Source of the DNA: Phocaeicola intestinalis
Lineage (GTDB): Bacteria; Bacteroidota; Bacteroidia; Bacteroidales; Bacteroidaceae
Reading direction: 5' to 3'
DNA length: 62,807 bases
Assembly: GCF_014837065.1 (NCBI RefSeq)
Contig: NZ_JACSPP010000008.1
Location: forward strand, 1-62,807
A program made the position numbers and the translations under genes. The notes beneath the pieces were generated by a model. It worked only from the letters and a program-made list of their open reading frames with translations, was not told the DNA's origin and did no database searches. Positions 1-8,184 of this stretch are shown here, piece after piece. The number at the start of each line of letters is the position of its first letter. Position 1 is the first letter of the stretch.

Positions 1-2
1 AT

Positions 3-59
3 AGAGGTAGCTTTGAGGATTATGAGGCAAAGGTAGCAAATCTATATGATATAAACTAA
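3..59 (+). CDS. C-terminal tail of an unidentified protein (partial)
   Basis: An open frame enters the window from the left and ends at TAA (57-59). The visible tail reads RGSFEDYEAKVANLYDIN. It is too short to identify. A tail of the form GSFEDYxxK is compatible with the C-terminus of an ABC-F type ATPase, but that is a guess. No other frame at the left edge looks coding. Confidence 0.35.
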   Translation, partial: RGSFEDYEAKVANLYDIN

Positions 60-153
60 TTATGAACATCTACTTATTACAAAATACAATGTCCACCATT
101 TGTCTGCCCGAGCAGAATCAAAATGAAAGGCACTTCCTTTGCCTGCATATCAT

Positions 154-197
154 ATATTCATCGGTCATTGCAAATATATGCAACGGCCGGTGAATAT
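154..197. promoter_or_regulatory. large inverted repeat upstream of the efflux operon
   Basis: Two 19-bp arms (154-172 and 179-197) flank a 6-bp AATATA loop. 16 of 19 positions pair, and the inner part is a perfect TTGCA/TGCAA. No T-tract follows, so it is a poor intrinsic terminator for the gene ending at 59. It lies about 90 bp upstream of the efflux promoter and could be an operator, but no regulator gene is visible in the window. The rest of the 300-bp gap holds only the promoter at 287-318. Confidence 0.4.
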
Positions 198-286
198 ACC
201 TTCGTTTTGAGAATAAGCCTCCTGACCAAATGAGAACATTTTACAAGACCAAACAAAAAAAACTAAGGCTTTTTTAAACCAAATCG

Positions 287-318
287 TTTGCCTGTTTGTT
301 TTATTGTCAGTACATTTG
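287..318 (+). promoter_or_regulatory. Bacteroidales sigma-70-type promoter for the efflux operon
   Basis: TTTG (287-290), a 20-bp spacer and TACATTTG (311-318) match the Bacteroidetes consensus TTTG-N19/20-TAnnTTTG. The expected transcript start near 325 leaves a leader of about 35 nt before the ATG at 361. Confidence 0.75.
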
Positions 319-360
319 TTCTGCTTGCACAAGTAAGCAGAAAACCTAAACAAATTGGCA

Positions 361-1833
361 ATGAAAAAAATTCTGACCATCATCCTGCTGGGCACACTTG
401 TCACAGTGGCACAAGCCCAACGCATACTCACACTGGACAGCTGCAGAAACCTTGCCCTAGCAAACAACAAGGAGCTGCGCATCGCACAGGAAAAAATAAA
501 CGCGGCACATTATCAACAAAAAGCCGCTTTCACCAATTTCCTGCCCAAAATAAACGTGACGGGCACTTATATGCGCACGCAAAAGGAAATCTCCCTGCTC
601 AGCAATGAACAACAGCAAGCCATCGGAAACATGGGAACAGCTCTTGTCCCTCAACTCCAACAACTGGGTGCACAGATGCAACAGATAGCAGCCACACATC
701 CCGAACTGCTCCCCTTGCTCACCCCCCTTTCGGGCGTAATGGGGCAGATACCCGATGCACTGAATGGCGTAGGTGGAAGCATCGTAGACGCGTTCCGCAC
801 AGACACACGTAACCTCTATGCTGGTGCTGCCACCCTGACCCAACCCCTCTTCATGGGCGGAAAAATCATTGCATACAACAAAATCACCCGCTATGCCGAA
901 CAGCTTGCCGCCTCGCAACACGCAACAGGAATGCAAGACGTCATCCTGAATACTGACCAGGCTTACTGGCAAGTAGTCTCGCTGGCAAATAAAAAGCATC
1001 TCGCTGAAAGTTTTGTGAAACTGGTTCAAAGGCTCGACTCGGATGTAACAAAAATGGTAGAGCAAGGCGTTGCCACTACTGCTGATGCTTTAAGCGTCAG
1101 AGTAAAAGTGAACGAAGCGGAAATGACACTGACTCAAGTAGAAGACGGACTTGCCCTGGCAAAAATGGTACTTTGCCAATTGTGCGGAGTTCCGCTCGAC
1201 ACCGATATCCGTCTGGCGGACGAGGATATGAAAGACCTTGCCTTACCAACCACCTATACCGAAAGCAACGTGGGTACAGCACTTGCCAACCGCGAAGAAT
1301 TGAAAAGTCTGGAACTTGCCGAGAAAATCTACCGGCAAAAGGTAAACGTGGCACGAGCCGAATTTCTACCCTCCATAGGACTAACCGCCAACTACCTGTT
1401 TACCAACCCTTCATTAGTAAATGGATTCGAGAACCGCTTTCGCGGCATGTGGGGCATAGGTGTAGTGGTCAGTATACCGGTATTCCATTGGGGAGAAGGT
1501 ATTTACAAAGTACGTGCCGCCAAAGCTGAAGCCAACATTGCCCGCTACCGGCTGGACGATGCAAAAGAAAAAATCGAATTACAGGTCACTCAAAGTTCAT
1601 ACAAGGTAAACGAAGCCACCAAGAAACTGGTTATGGCAGAAAAGAATATGGAAAAGGCAGAAGAGAACCTGCGCTACGCCAATTTGGGTTTCCGTGAAGG
1701 AGTCATCCCCACCAGCAACGTACTGGAAGCACAGACCGCCTGGCTCTCGGCACAATCGGGAAAGATTGACGCACAAATCGACCTGAAAATGAGCGAAATC
1801 TATTTGAACAAATCAATGGGAACACTAAAATAA
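361..1833 (+). CDS. TolC-family outer membrane efflux protein
   Basis: A 490-residue outer-membrane channel of the TolC family, expected to form the trimeric exit duct of a tripartite exporter. It begins with a Sec signal peptide (MKKILTIILLGTLVTVAQAQ) and contains the two long coiled-coil repeats typical of the family. The end of each repeat is recognisable, the second as NLGFREGVIPTSNVLEAQTA. The ATG at 361 is preferred over the in-frame TTG at 355 because it starts directly with the signal peptide and fits the promoter at 287-318. It is the first gene of an operon with a HlyD adaptor (10-bp gap) and two ABC-2 permeases. Substrate unknown. Confidence 0.93.
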   Translation: MKKILTIILLGTLVTVAQAQRILTLDSCRNLALANNKELRIAQEKINAAHYQQKAAFTNFLPKINVTGTYMRTQKEISLLSNEQQQAIGNMGTALVPQLQQLGAQMQQIAATHPELLPLLTPLSGVMGQIPDALNGVGGSIVDAFRTDTRNLYAGAATLTQPLFMGGKIIAYNKITRYAEQLAASQHATGMQDVILNTDQAYWQVVSLANKKHLAESFVKLVQRLDSDVTKMVEQGVATTADALSVRVKVNEAEMTLTQVEDGLALAKMVLCQLCGVPLDTDIRLADEDMKDLALPTTYTESNVGTALANREELKSLELAEKIYRQKVNVARAEFLPSIGLTANYLFTNPSLVNGFENRFRGMWGIGVVVSIPVFHWGEGIYKVRAAKAEANIARYRLDDAKEKIELQVTQSSYKVNEATKKLVMAEKNMEKAEENLRYANLGFREGVIPTSNVLEAQTAWLSAQSGKIDAQIDLKMSEIYLNKSMGTLK

Positions 1834-1843
1834 GACAAACAAT

Positions 1844-2830
1844 ATGGCAGAAAGAACGCAACGCAACAACATCATGCTGGCATTCATTACACTCGTAGCA
1901 GTGGTATTGATTGTAAGCATTATCGGCTTCATCACTTTCCGGAAAGGTACTGAAATCATACAAGGACAAGCCGAAGCCAACGAATATCGTGTATCGAGCA
2001 AAGTGCCCGGACGTATCCTGAAAATTTTCGTAGACGAGGGAGATGCAGTGAAAGCCGGTGATACCCTTGCTATCCTCGAAGCGCCCGATGTAATGGCGAA
2101 ACTCTCGCAAGCGGAAGCCTTGGAACAGGCTGCCCAAGCGCTGAATGAAAAAGCCGAACGTGGCACCCGTGCCGAACAATTGCAAGCCGCCTACGAAATG
2201 TGGCAAAAAGCCAAAGCAGGCCTGGAAATCGCCGAAAAATCATACCAACGGGTAAACCGCCTGTACGAAGAAGGAGTGATGTCGGCACAAAAGCGCGATG
2301 AAACCAAAGCACAATATGACGCAATGGTGGCCACCGAACGTGCTGCCAAAGCTCAATATACAATGGCAAAAAACGGAGCACAACGGGAAGACAAGTTGAT
2401 GACTGCCGCCAAGGTGCGCCAAGCGGAAGGTGCTGTGGCTGAAGTAAATTCATATGTCAGCGAAACGTATCTCACGGCATCTGCCGATGGAGAAGTGACG
2501 GAGATATTCCCTAAGGTAGGCGAACTGGTCGGCACCGGAGCACCCATCATGAATGTAGCCCAACTGGATGACATGTGGGTGACGTTTAACGTGCGTGAAG
2601 ACTATCTGAAAGATTTCCATGTAGGGGGCGAGATTTCGGCGTTTATCCCGGCATTGGAAAAAGACGCCACATTTAAAGTGACCTATATGAAAGACTTAGG
2701 CACTTATGCCGCATGGAAGGCGACCAAGACCACCGGCGGTTTCGACCTGAAGACATTCGAAATTAAAGCCAAGCCCTTACAGCCGGTGGAGAACCTGCGG
2801 CCGGGCATGTCGGCGATAGTTAAAAAGTGA
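1844..2830 (+). CDS. HlyD/EmrA-family periplasmic adaptor subunit
   Basis: A 328-residue membrane-fusion protein linking an inner-membrane exporter to TolC. One N-terminal transmembrane helix (about residues 10-32) is followed by a biotinyl-lipoyl half motif (VPGRILKIFVDEGDAVKAGD), an Ala/Glu-rich coiled-coil hairpin (about 80-190), the second lipoyl half (ADGEVTEIFPKVGELV) and a beta-barrel domain ending in LRPGMSAIVKK. It is the YbhG/YhiI-like type usually paired with ABC-2 permeases. It lies 10 bp after tolC and 116 bp before the first permease; that gap is a repeat element. Confidence 0.92.
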   Translation: MAERTQRNNIMLAFITLVAVVLIVSIIGFITFRKGTEIIQGQAEANEYRVSSKVPGRILKIFVDEGDAVKAGDTLAILEAPDVMAKLSQAEALEQAAQALNEKAERGTRAEQLQAAYEMWQKAKAGLEIAEKSYQRVNRLYEEGVMSAQKRDETKAQYDAMVATERAAKAQYTMAKNGAQREDKLMTAAKVRQAEGAVAEVNSYVSETYLTASADGEVTEIFPKVGELVGTGAPIMNVAQLDDMWVTFNVREDYLKDFHVGGEISAFIPALEKDATFKVTYMKDLGTYAAWKATKTTGGFDLKTFEIKAKPLQPVENLRPGMSAIVKK

Positions 2831-2946
2831 GTTTTTAAGTTTTTGAGTTCTTAAGTTTTTGAGTTGATAATAGAAAAAACTTACAAACCAACAAACTTAA
2901 GAACCCAAAAACTCAAAAACTTAAAAACTTAAGAACTCAAAAACTT
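2831..2946. repeat. AACTTAAGAACTC-type repeat, both arms, inside an operon
   Basis: The gap between hlyD and the first permease consists almost only of AAGTTTTTGAGTT-like units (left) and their reverse complements AACTCAAAAACTT (right), giving a long AT-rich hairpin. The last unit ends directly at the ATG at 2947, so the repeat is the translation initiation region of the permease. The same family recurs at 15846-15894 and 29748-29785. Confidence 0.85.
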
Positions 2947-4122
2947 ATGCACACAACCATTCATAAACGCCTGTACCGTATAGCCGTACGCGAACTGCGG
3001 CACATCGCGACCCGGCCGATTTACCTCTTCTGCATGGTAATAGCACCGGTATTCTGCTACGTGTTCTTTACCACGCTGATGGCAAACGGCTTGCCTACAA
3101 ACATGCCCGCAGGTGTTGTGGATATGGACAATACGGCGACTACGCGAAGCATCATCCGCAATTTGGATGCATTCCAGCAAACGCATGTCACGGCTCGTTA
3201 TGCAAATTTCCACGAAGCACGCAAGGCGGTCCAGCGTGGCGAGATTTATGCTTTTTATTACATACCCGAAGGCACCACCGAGGAAGCTATCTCCGGAAGG
3301 CAGCCCCGCGTGTCGTTTTACATCAATTACGCGTACCTCATCGCAGGGTCGTTGCTGTACCGCGACCAGCGCACGATGTCGGAACTTGCTTCGGGTGCCA
3401 TCGGGCAGAGCACGCTTTTAGCCAAGGGGGCTACCGAAGAGCAGGCAATGGCGTTTCTCCAGCCCGTCGTTATTGACACCCATGCGTTGAACAATCCGTG
3501 GCTGAATTATTCGGTGTATTTGTGCAATACCTTATTGCCGGGCATCCTGATGTTGCTCATTTTCCTGACCACCTCGTATGCGTTAGGCATGGAGCTGAAG
3601 GAAAATACGGCACACGTCCTGATGCGTCTGGCAGACAATTCTATCAGCACGGCATTGGTGGGGAAACTCTTGCCGCATACGGTTATCTTCTTTATCGTGA
3701 CCGTATTCTATAATGTCTATCTGTACGGGTTCTTGCATTATCCTTGCAATAGCGGCATTTTCCCGATGCTTCTTGCGGGATTGTTGCTGGTGCTGGCTTC
3801 GCAGGCGGTCGGCATCTTCTTCTTTGGCATGTTCGGCACCCTCCGCCTTGCCTTGAGTGCGGCTTCGTTATGGGGAGTCATTTCATTTTCCATCTCCGGC
3901 TTTACCTTTCCGGTCATGGCGATGCATCCCGTCTTGCAAGGGCTGGCGGTTTTATTCCCCTTACGGCATTATTTCCTGATTTATGTAAACCTTGCCTTAA
4001 ACGGTTATCCGCTCGTCTACGTATGGCAACCCATAGTGGCGCTTTTGCTTTTCTTGCTTCTTCCGTTCTTTGTGCTGAAGAAGTTGCGCACGGAAATGTT
4101 GCACTATGTATATATCCCCTAA
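2947..4122 (+). CDS. ABC-2 type transporter permease (first of two)
   Basis: A 391-residue integral membrane protein of the ABC-2 permease family (YhhJ/YbhR-like). An N-terminal helix (about 22-45) is followed by a periplasmic domain starting MPAGVVDMDNTATTRS, then five or six helices in the C-terminal half, including a GFTFPVMAMHP segment before the last helices. With the next gene it should form a heterodimeric inner-membrane unit docking onto HlyD and TolC. No nucleotide-binding protein is encoded in this operon. Its start codon directly abuts a repeat element. Confidence 0.88.
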   Translation: MHTTIHKRLYRIAVRELRHIATRPIYLFCMVIAPVFCYVFFTTLMANGLPTNMPAGVVDMDNTATTRSIIRNLDAFQQTHVTARYANFHEARKAVQRGEIYAFYYIPEGTTEEAISGRQPRVSFYINYAYLIAGSLLYRDQRTMSELASGAIGQSTLLAKGATEEQAMAFLQPVVIDTHALNNPWLNYSVYLCNTLLPGILMLLIFLTTSYALGMELKENTAHVLMRLADNSISTALVGKLLPHTVIFFIVTVFYNVYLYGFLHYPCNSGIFPMLLAGLLLVLASQAVGIFFFGMFGTLRLALSAASLWGVISFSISGFTFPVMAMHPVLQGLAVLFPLRHYFLIYVNLALNGYPLVYVWQPIVALLLFLLLPFFVLKKLRTEMLHYVYIP

Positions 4123-4134
4123 AACCGATGGATT

Positions 4135-5385
4135 ATGAAAAAATATTCGTTCAGACATACTATAAAGCAGGGCATCGCCGGATTGTTCCATATCTGTAAG
4201 GAAGAGCTGAAGATGACCGTCAAAGACCAGGGCGTAGTGATTTTTTTCCTCCTTGTGCCTTTGGCGTATCCGCTGGTCTATGCATTCATCTATACCAATG
4301 AAGTGGTGCGTGAAGTGCCCGTGGCTGTGGTCGATGCCGACCGTTCTTCCGTGAGCCGCGAATACCTCCGCCGGGTAGACGGAGGTCCGGATGTCCGTAT
4401 CGTGTCTTATTGTTCCGATATGGAAGAAGCCCGGCTTTTGCTGAAAAAGCAAAAAATATACGGCGTGGTTTATGTTCCCGAAGGTTTTAGCCGCGACTTG
4501 GCTTCGGGAGAGCAGGCGCATGTTTCCATCTTTGCCGACATGAGCGGCATGCTTTATTATAAGGCGCTTTTGCTTGCCAATACCGAGGCTTCGCTGGAGA
4601 TGAACAAGGATATCCAAATCCGACGTGCGGGCAATACCACCGGGCGGCAGGATGAGATTACGGTCCGCCCGATAGATTACGAAGCGGTATCGCTCTATAA
4701 TCCGCAGGACGGATTCGCCAGCTTTCTTATCCCTGCCGTGCTTATCCTGATTATCCAGCAGACCTTATTGCTCGGGATAGGTCTGTCGGCGGGTACGGCG
4801 CGCGAGAACAACCGTTTCCGGGATTTGGTGCCCATGGTACGCCATTATCAGGGTGCCATCCGCATTATTTTCGGGAAGTCCTTGGCTTATCTTTTGGTCT
4901 ATCTTGCCGTGGCGGCATATATCCTTTGTGCGGTGCCCAAGATGTTCCGGCTGGTCTTTCTTGCTTCGCCGGATACATTGGCAGCCTTTGTCCTGCCCTA
5001 CCTGCTGGCATGCATTTTCTTTGCCATGGCATGTTCATGTCTCATCCGGAGGCGTGAAGACTGCATGATGATATTCGTGTTCACATCGTTGCCTTTGTTG
5101 TTCATCTCAGGCATTTCATGGCCTGGAGCGGCAATCCCGGATTTCTGGAAAGCGGTGTCGTGGATATTCCCTTCTACTTTCGGCATCAACGGATATATCC
5201 GCATACAGACGATGGGAGCCACACTGAACGATGTCTTGCCCGAATACCGGGCATTATGGATGCAGGCAGGCATTTATTTCCTTCTTACATTCTTCCTCTA
5301 CCGGAGGGAAATCCTGTTGAGCCGGAAACATGCCTTAAAACGCTTGCATGAGTTCCGGAAGAAGCGGCAGGCGGTGTTGCGGTAA
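4135..5385 (+). CDS. ABC-2 type transporter permease (second of two)
   Basis: A 416-residue ABC-2 permease with the same architecture as its neighbour: cytoplasmic N-terminus, helix at about 33-52, a periplasmic domain opening with VPVAVVDADRSSVSREYLRR, then a C-terminal membrane domain with the motif FISGISWPGAAIPDFWKAVS. The C-terminus is strongly basic (RKKRQAVLR). The 12-bp gap to the previous gene indicates co-transcription. Last gene of the efflux operon. Confidence 0.88.
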   Translation: MKKYSFRHTIKQGIAGLFHICKEELKMTVKDQGVVIFFLLVPLAYPLVYAFIYTNEVVREVPVAVVDADRSSVSREYLRRVDGGPDVRIVSYCSDMEEARLLLKKQKIYGVVYVPEGFSRDLASGEQAHVSIFADMSGMLYYKALLLANTEASLEMNKDIQIRRAGNTTGRQDEITVRPIDYEAVSLYNPQDGFASFLIPAVLILIIQQTLLLGIGLSAGTARENNRFRDLVPMVRHYQGAIRIIFGKSLAYLLVYLAVAAYILCAVPKMFRLVFLASPDTLAAFVLPYLLACIFFAMACSCLIRRREDCMMIFVFTSLPLLFISGISWPGAAIPDFWKAVSWIFPSTFGINGYIRIQTMGATLNDVLPEYRALWMQAGIYFLLTFFLYRREILLSRKHALKRLHEFRKKRQAVLR

Positions 5386-5692
5386 AATTAAATGATATTA
5401 TTAGAAACGCAGGTTATTTTAATTTACGATTTGACAATTTACTATCCTGCTATTCGGGCATTAAATCGTACTTCGTCAATCGAAAAATAGTAAATTAAAA
5501 GCATCCGCGGAAATCCGCGTTCCTGCCTTTGCCACCGCACCTGTATCTTTTCAAATCATAGAGGCCGAAATGCACATTTTGATACCGCTTAAAGACATTG
5601 GCAAATTGCGGACATCCATTTAAGAATTTTTTGATGATTCTATGATATACTTATGCTGCAACGTGCGTTATTGTCTATAAAAAGAATGGTAA
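5386..5692. repeat. 307-bp intergenic region with nested inverted repeats
   Basis: No gene is visible. TTTTAATTTAC (5417-5427) is perfectly complementary to GTAAATTAAAA (5490-5500), and TACGATTT (5425-5432) pairs with AAATCGTA (5463-5470) inside it. A further small hairpin, CGCGGA-AA-TCCGCG, follows at about 5506-5519. The structure probably ends or insulates efflux-operon transcription. No convincing TAnnTTTG element was found for recQ. Confidence 0.55.
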
Positions 5693-7540
5693 ATGATGGA
5701 AACTCCCCGACAAATTCTTAAATCGTATTATGGTTACGACAACTTCCGGCCTATGCAGGAAGAAATTATAAACAATGTGCTTCAGCGTAAGGATTCTCTT
5801 GTATTAATGCCCACAGGCGGTGGAAAATCTATTTGCTTTCAGATTCCGGCGTTAATGCTGGAAGGGACCGCCATTGTAGTGTCTCCGCTTATTTCTTTGA
5901 TGAAAGACCAAGTAGATGCATTGTATGCCAATGGGATTCCGGCGGCAACCGTCAATAGCGGTAATTACGGATCAAGCAATCGGGCTATCCTTGAGAAATG
6001 CCAACGTGGAGAGGTGAAGTTATTGTACATTTCACCGGAACGTCTTATTACGGAGCTTTCATGGATGCGGCAATGCCTGAACGTGTCGCTCTTTGCCATT
6101 GACGAAGCACACTGCATTTCGCAATGGGGACATGATTTCCGGCCGGAATATGTCCAGTTAGGGACGATGTTGCACGAATATTTCCCTGAGGTTCCGGTTA
6201 TAGCCTTAACCGCTACAGCCGACAAGATAACAAAGGCAGACATTGTAGAACGTTTGCGCTTGCGCAATCCGCAAATCTTTGTCGCTTCGTTTGACCGTCC
6301 CAATCTTAGCTTGGATGTAAGGAGGGGCTATTCTGCAAGCGAAAAATTCCGTACGATAATGGGTGTGATAGGGCGACATCCGCATGAGAGTGGGATTATT
6401 TATTGCCTTGCGCGTAAAACAACGGAGCAATTGGCAAAGAAGCTTCGTGAAAAAGGTGTTTCTACAGGTGTTTATCATGCCGGTTTGTCAATGGAAGAGC
6501 GTAATCGGGTTCAAGAAGAGTTTGTCAAAGAACGCATAGACGTGATGGTGGCGACTGTGGCTTTCGGCATGGGGATAGACAAAAGCAATATCCGGTTTGT
6601 CATTCATTACAATCTGCCCAAAAACATAGAGAGTTACTATCAGGAAATAGGCCGTGCGGGACGTGACGGGTTGCCCGCCGAGACTTTTCTCTTTTATAAC
6701 ATACAGGATATAATTACGTTGCGGGATTTTGCAGAAGAGAGCGGGCAGAAAGAAATTAGTCAGGATAAGCTGAGGCGTATGCAGGAATATGCGGAAGCGC
6801 AGGTATGCCGTCGGCGCATTCTGTTGAATTATTTTAGTGAAATGACAGGGCACGATTGTGGAAATTGTGATGTCTGTACCACTCCTCCCCGGCATTTCGA
6901 CGGGACGGTACTCGTGCAAAAAGCGTTGTCGGCTATAATACGCGCAAAAGAGAAAATCGGATTTACGTTGACGATTGATATTTTGCGTGGCTCTTTTTCC
7001 CATGAGATAACGGATAATGGCTTTCAGATGTTGAAAACCTTTGGTGTAGGTAAGGATGTCTCTTTCCATGATTGGCGGGATTATCTGTTGCAGATGTTGC
7101 AAATGGGATTCTTGGAGATTGCTTATAATGAGGACCGGCATTTGAAAGTAACGGAATTGGGGAAGGAGGTTCTATATGGCAGGAAACAGGTGAAGTTGGC
7201 GATAATCAATCGGGAAGATTTCCGGGTGAAAAGCCGTAAGGAGCGTCATAAGGTAGAGGATTCACAAGTGGAAAAACAAGGCGGAAAGACCGAAGATAAG
7301 GTTTTGTTCGAGCGTTTGCGCGAATTGCGCCGGAAGATAGCGGAGGCTCATAATTGGTCCGCATACATTGTAATGTCCGATAAATCCCTTCATATCCTTG
7401 CGGCGGAACGTCCGACAACGCTTCAGGCTTTTGGGGATATTCACGGAATAGGCTTGCATAAGCGCGACAATTACGGCGAGCAATTTATTGCTGTTATTAA
7501 GGAGCATGAAGATGCATTGAATGTTTCTTGTAAGAATTAA
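5693..7540 (+). CDS. recQ: ATP-dependent DNA helicase RecQ
   Basis: A 615-residue 3'-5' DNA helicase acting in recombination and replication-fork repair. Helicase motifs are in order: motif 0 (YGYDNFRPMQEEII), Walker A TGGGKS (41-46), DEAH box (137-140) followed by CISQWGHDFR, SAT-like ALTATA, and motif VI QEIGRAGRDG. The RQC zinc-binding cysteines follow (CRRRILLNYF ... CGNCDVC), then a winged helix and a C-terminal HRDC domain (about 525-600). Two start codons lie in tandem (5693 and 5696). Length and domain set are those of a complete RecQ. Confidence 0.95.
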   Translation: MMETPRQILKSYYGYDNFRPMQEEIINNVLQRKDSLVLMPTGGGKSICFQIPALMLEGTAIVVSPLISLMKDQVDALYANGIPAATVNSGNYGSSNRAILEKCQRGEVKLLYISPERLITELSWMRQCLNVSLFAIDEAHCISQWGHDFRPEYVQLGTMLHEYFPEVPVIALTATADKITKADIVERLRLRNPQIFVASFDRPNLSLDVRRGYSASEKFRTIMGVIGRHPHESGIIYCLARKTTEQLAKKLREKGVSTGVYHAGLSMEERNRVQEEFVKERIDVMVATVAFGMGIDKSNIRFVIHYNLPKNIESYYQEIGRAGRDGLPAETFLFYNIQDIITLRDFAEESGQKEISQDKLRRMQEYAEAQVCRRRILLNYFSEMTGHDCGNCDVCTTPPRHFDGTVLVQKALSAIIRAKEKIGFTLTIDILRGSFSHEITDNGFQMLKTFGVGKDVSFHDWRDYLLQMLQMGFLEIAYNEDRHLKVTELGKEVLYGRKQVKLAIINREDFRVKSRKERHKVEDSQVEKQGGKTEDKVLFERLRELRRKIAEAHNWSAYIVMSDKSLHILAAERPTTLQAFGDIHGIGLHKRDNYGEQFIAVIKEHEDALNVSCKN

Positions 7541-7561
7541 CCAATGGTATAAATATCAATT

Positions 7562-8177
7562 ATGTGTGAAGCTAAAAATTTAAGCAAAAAGGTAGGACAA
7601 GGTGCTATGAATCTATTTGAACAGGTACGGCAAAAAATCATCCTGATTAGAGATTGTCAGGTGATATTAGATGTGGATGTTGCAGAATTATATGGGGGTG
7701 AGGACAAAAGAAGTCAATCAAGCTGTGCGTAACAATCCGGAGAAGTTTCCGAGTGGATACGTACTTGAGCTTGACAAACAGGAATTTACAGATTTGCGGT
7801 CAAATATTTTGACCGCAAATCTATCACCCAAGACCCGTGTTCTCCCCAAAGCGTTCACGGAGAAAGGATTGTATATGCTTGCCACTATCCTGAAAAGTCC
7901 GCAAGCTACGCAAGCCACCCTTGCTATCATAGAGACATTTGCCTCTGTGCGCCAGCTCAAGCGTGAATTGCACGCCTTACACGGTGAAACGGATGGCAAG
8001 TCGCAGCAATCCAAGATGCAACACATTGGAGAAATGCTTTCAAGCATAGTCATGCCTGACCTGGAAACATCCGAAACAGAATCAAGCCTTGAACTCAATT
8101 TCCTGATAGGCAAAATCAAGCATACGGTAAAACGGGTGAAAAGGCAAAATGATACAGACCATACCGAAGTGGAATGA
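7562..8177 (+). pseudogene. ORF6N-domain protein gene with a frameshift
   Basis: The first frame from ATG 7562 reads MNLFEQVRQKIILIRDCQVILDV..AELYG, the start of an ORF6N (phage-type DNA-binding) domain. It breaks at a G5 run (7694-7698) and soon reaches a stop. The following frame continues exactly with VRTKEVNQAVRNNPEKFPSGY and runs to 8177. Removing one G restores a protein of about 204 residues. Causes could be inactivation, a phase-variable G tract, or a sequencing error. The C-terminal part is Ser/Glu-rich and helical. Such genes are common near mobile DNA, and the function is unknown. Confidence 0.8.
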
Positions 8178-8184
8178 CCACTTG

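Noticed and set aside
457..1065. 202-codon minus-strand ORF within the tolC gene
   Set aside because: It is a shadow of the tolC frame with Cys/His-rich, structureless translation.
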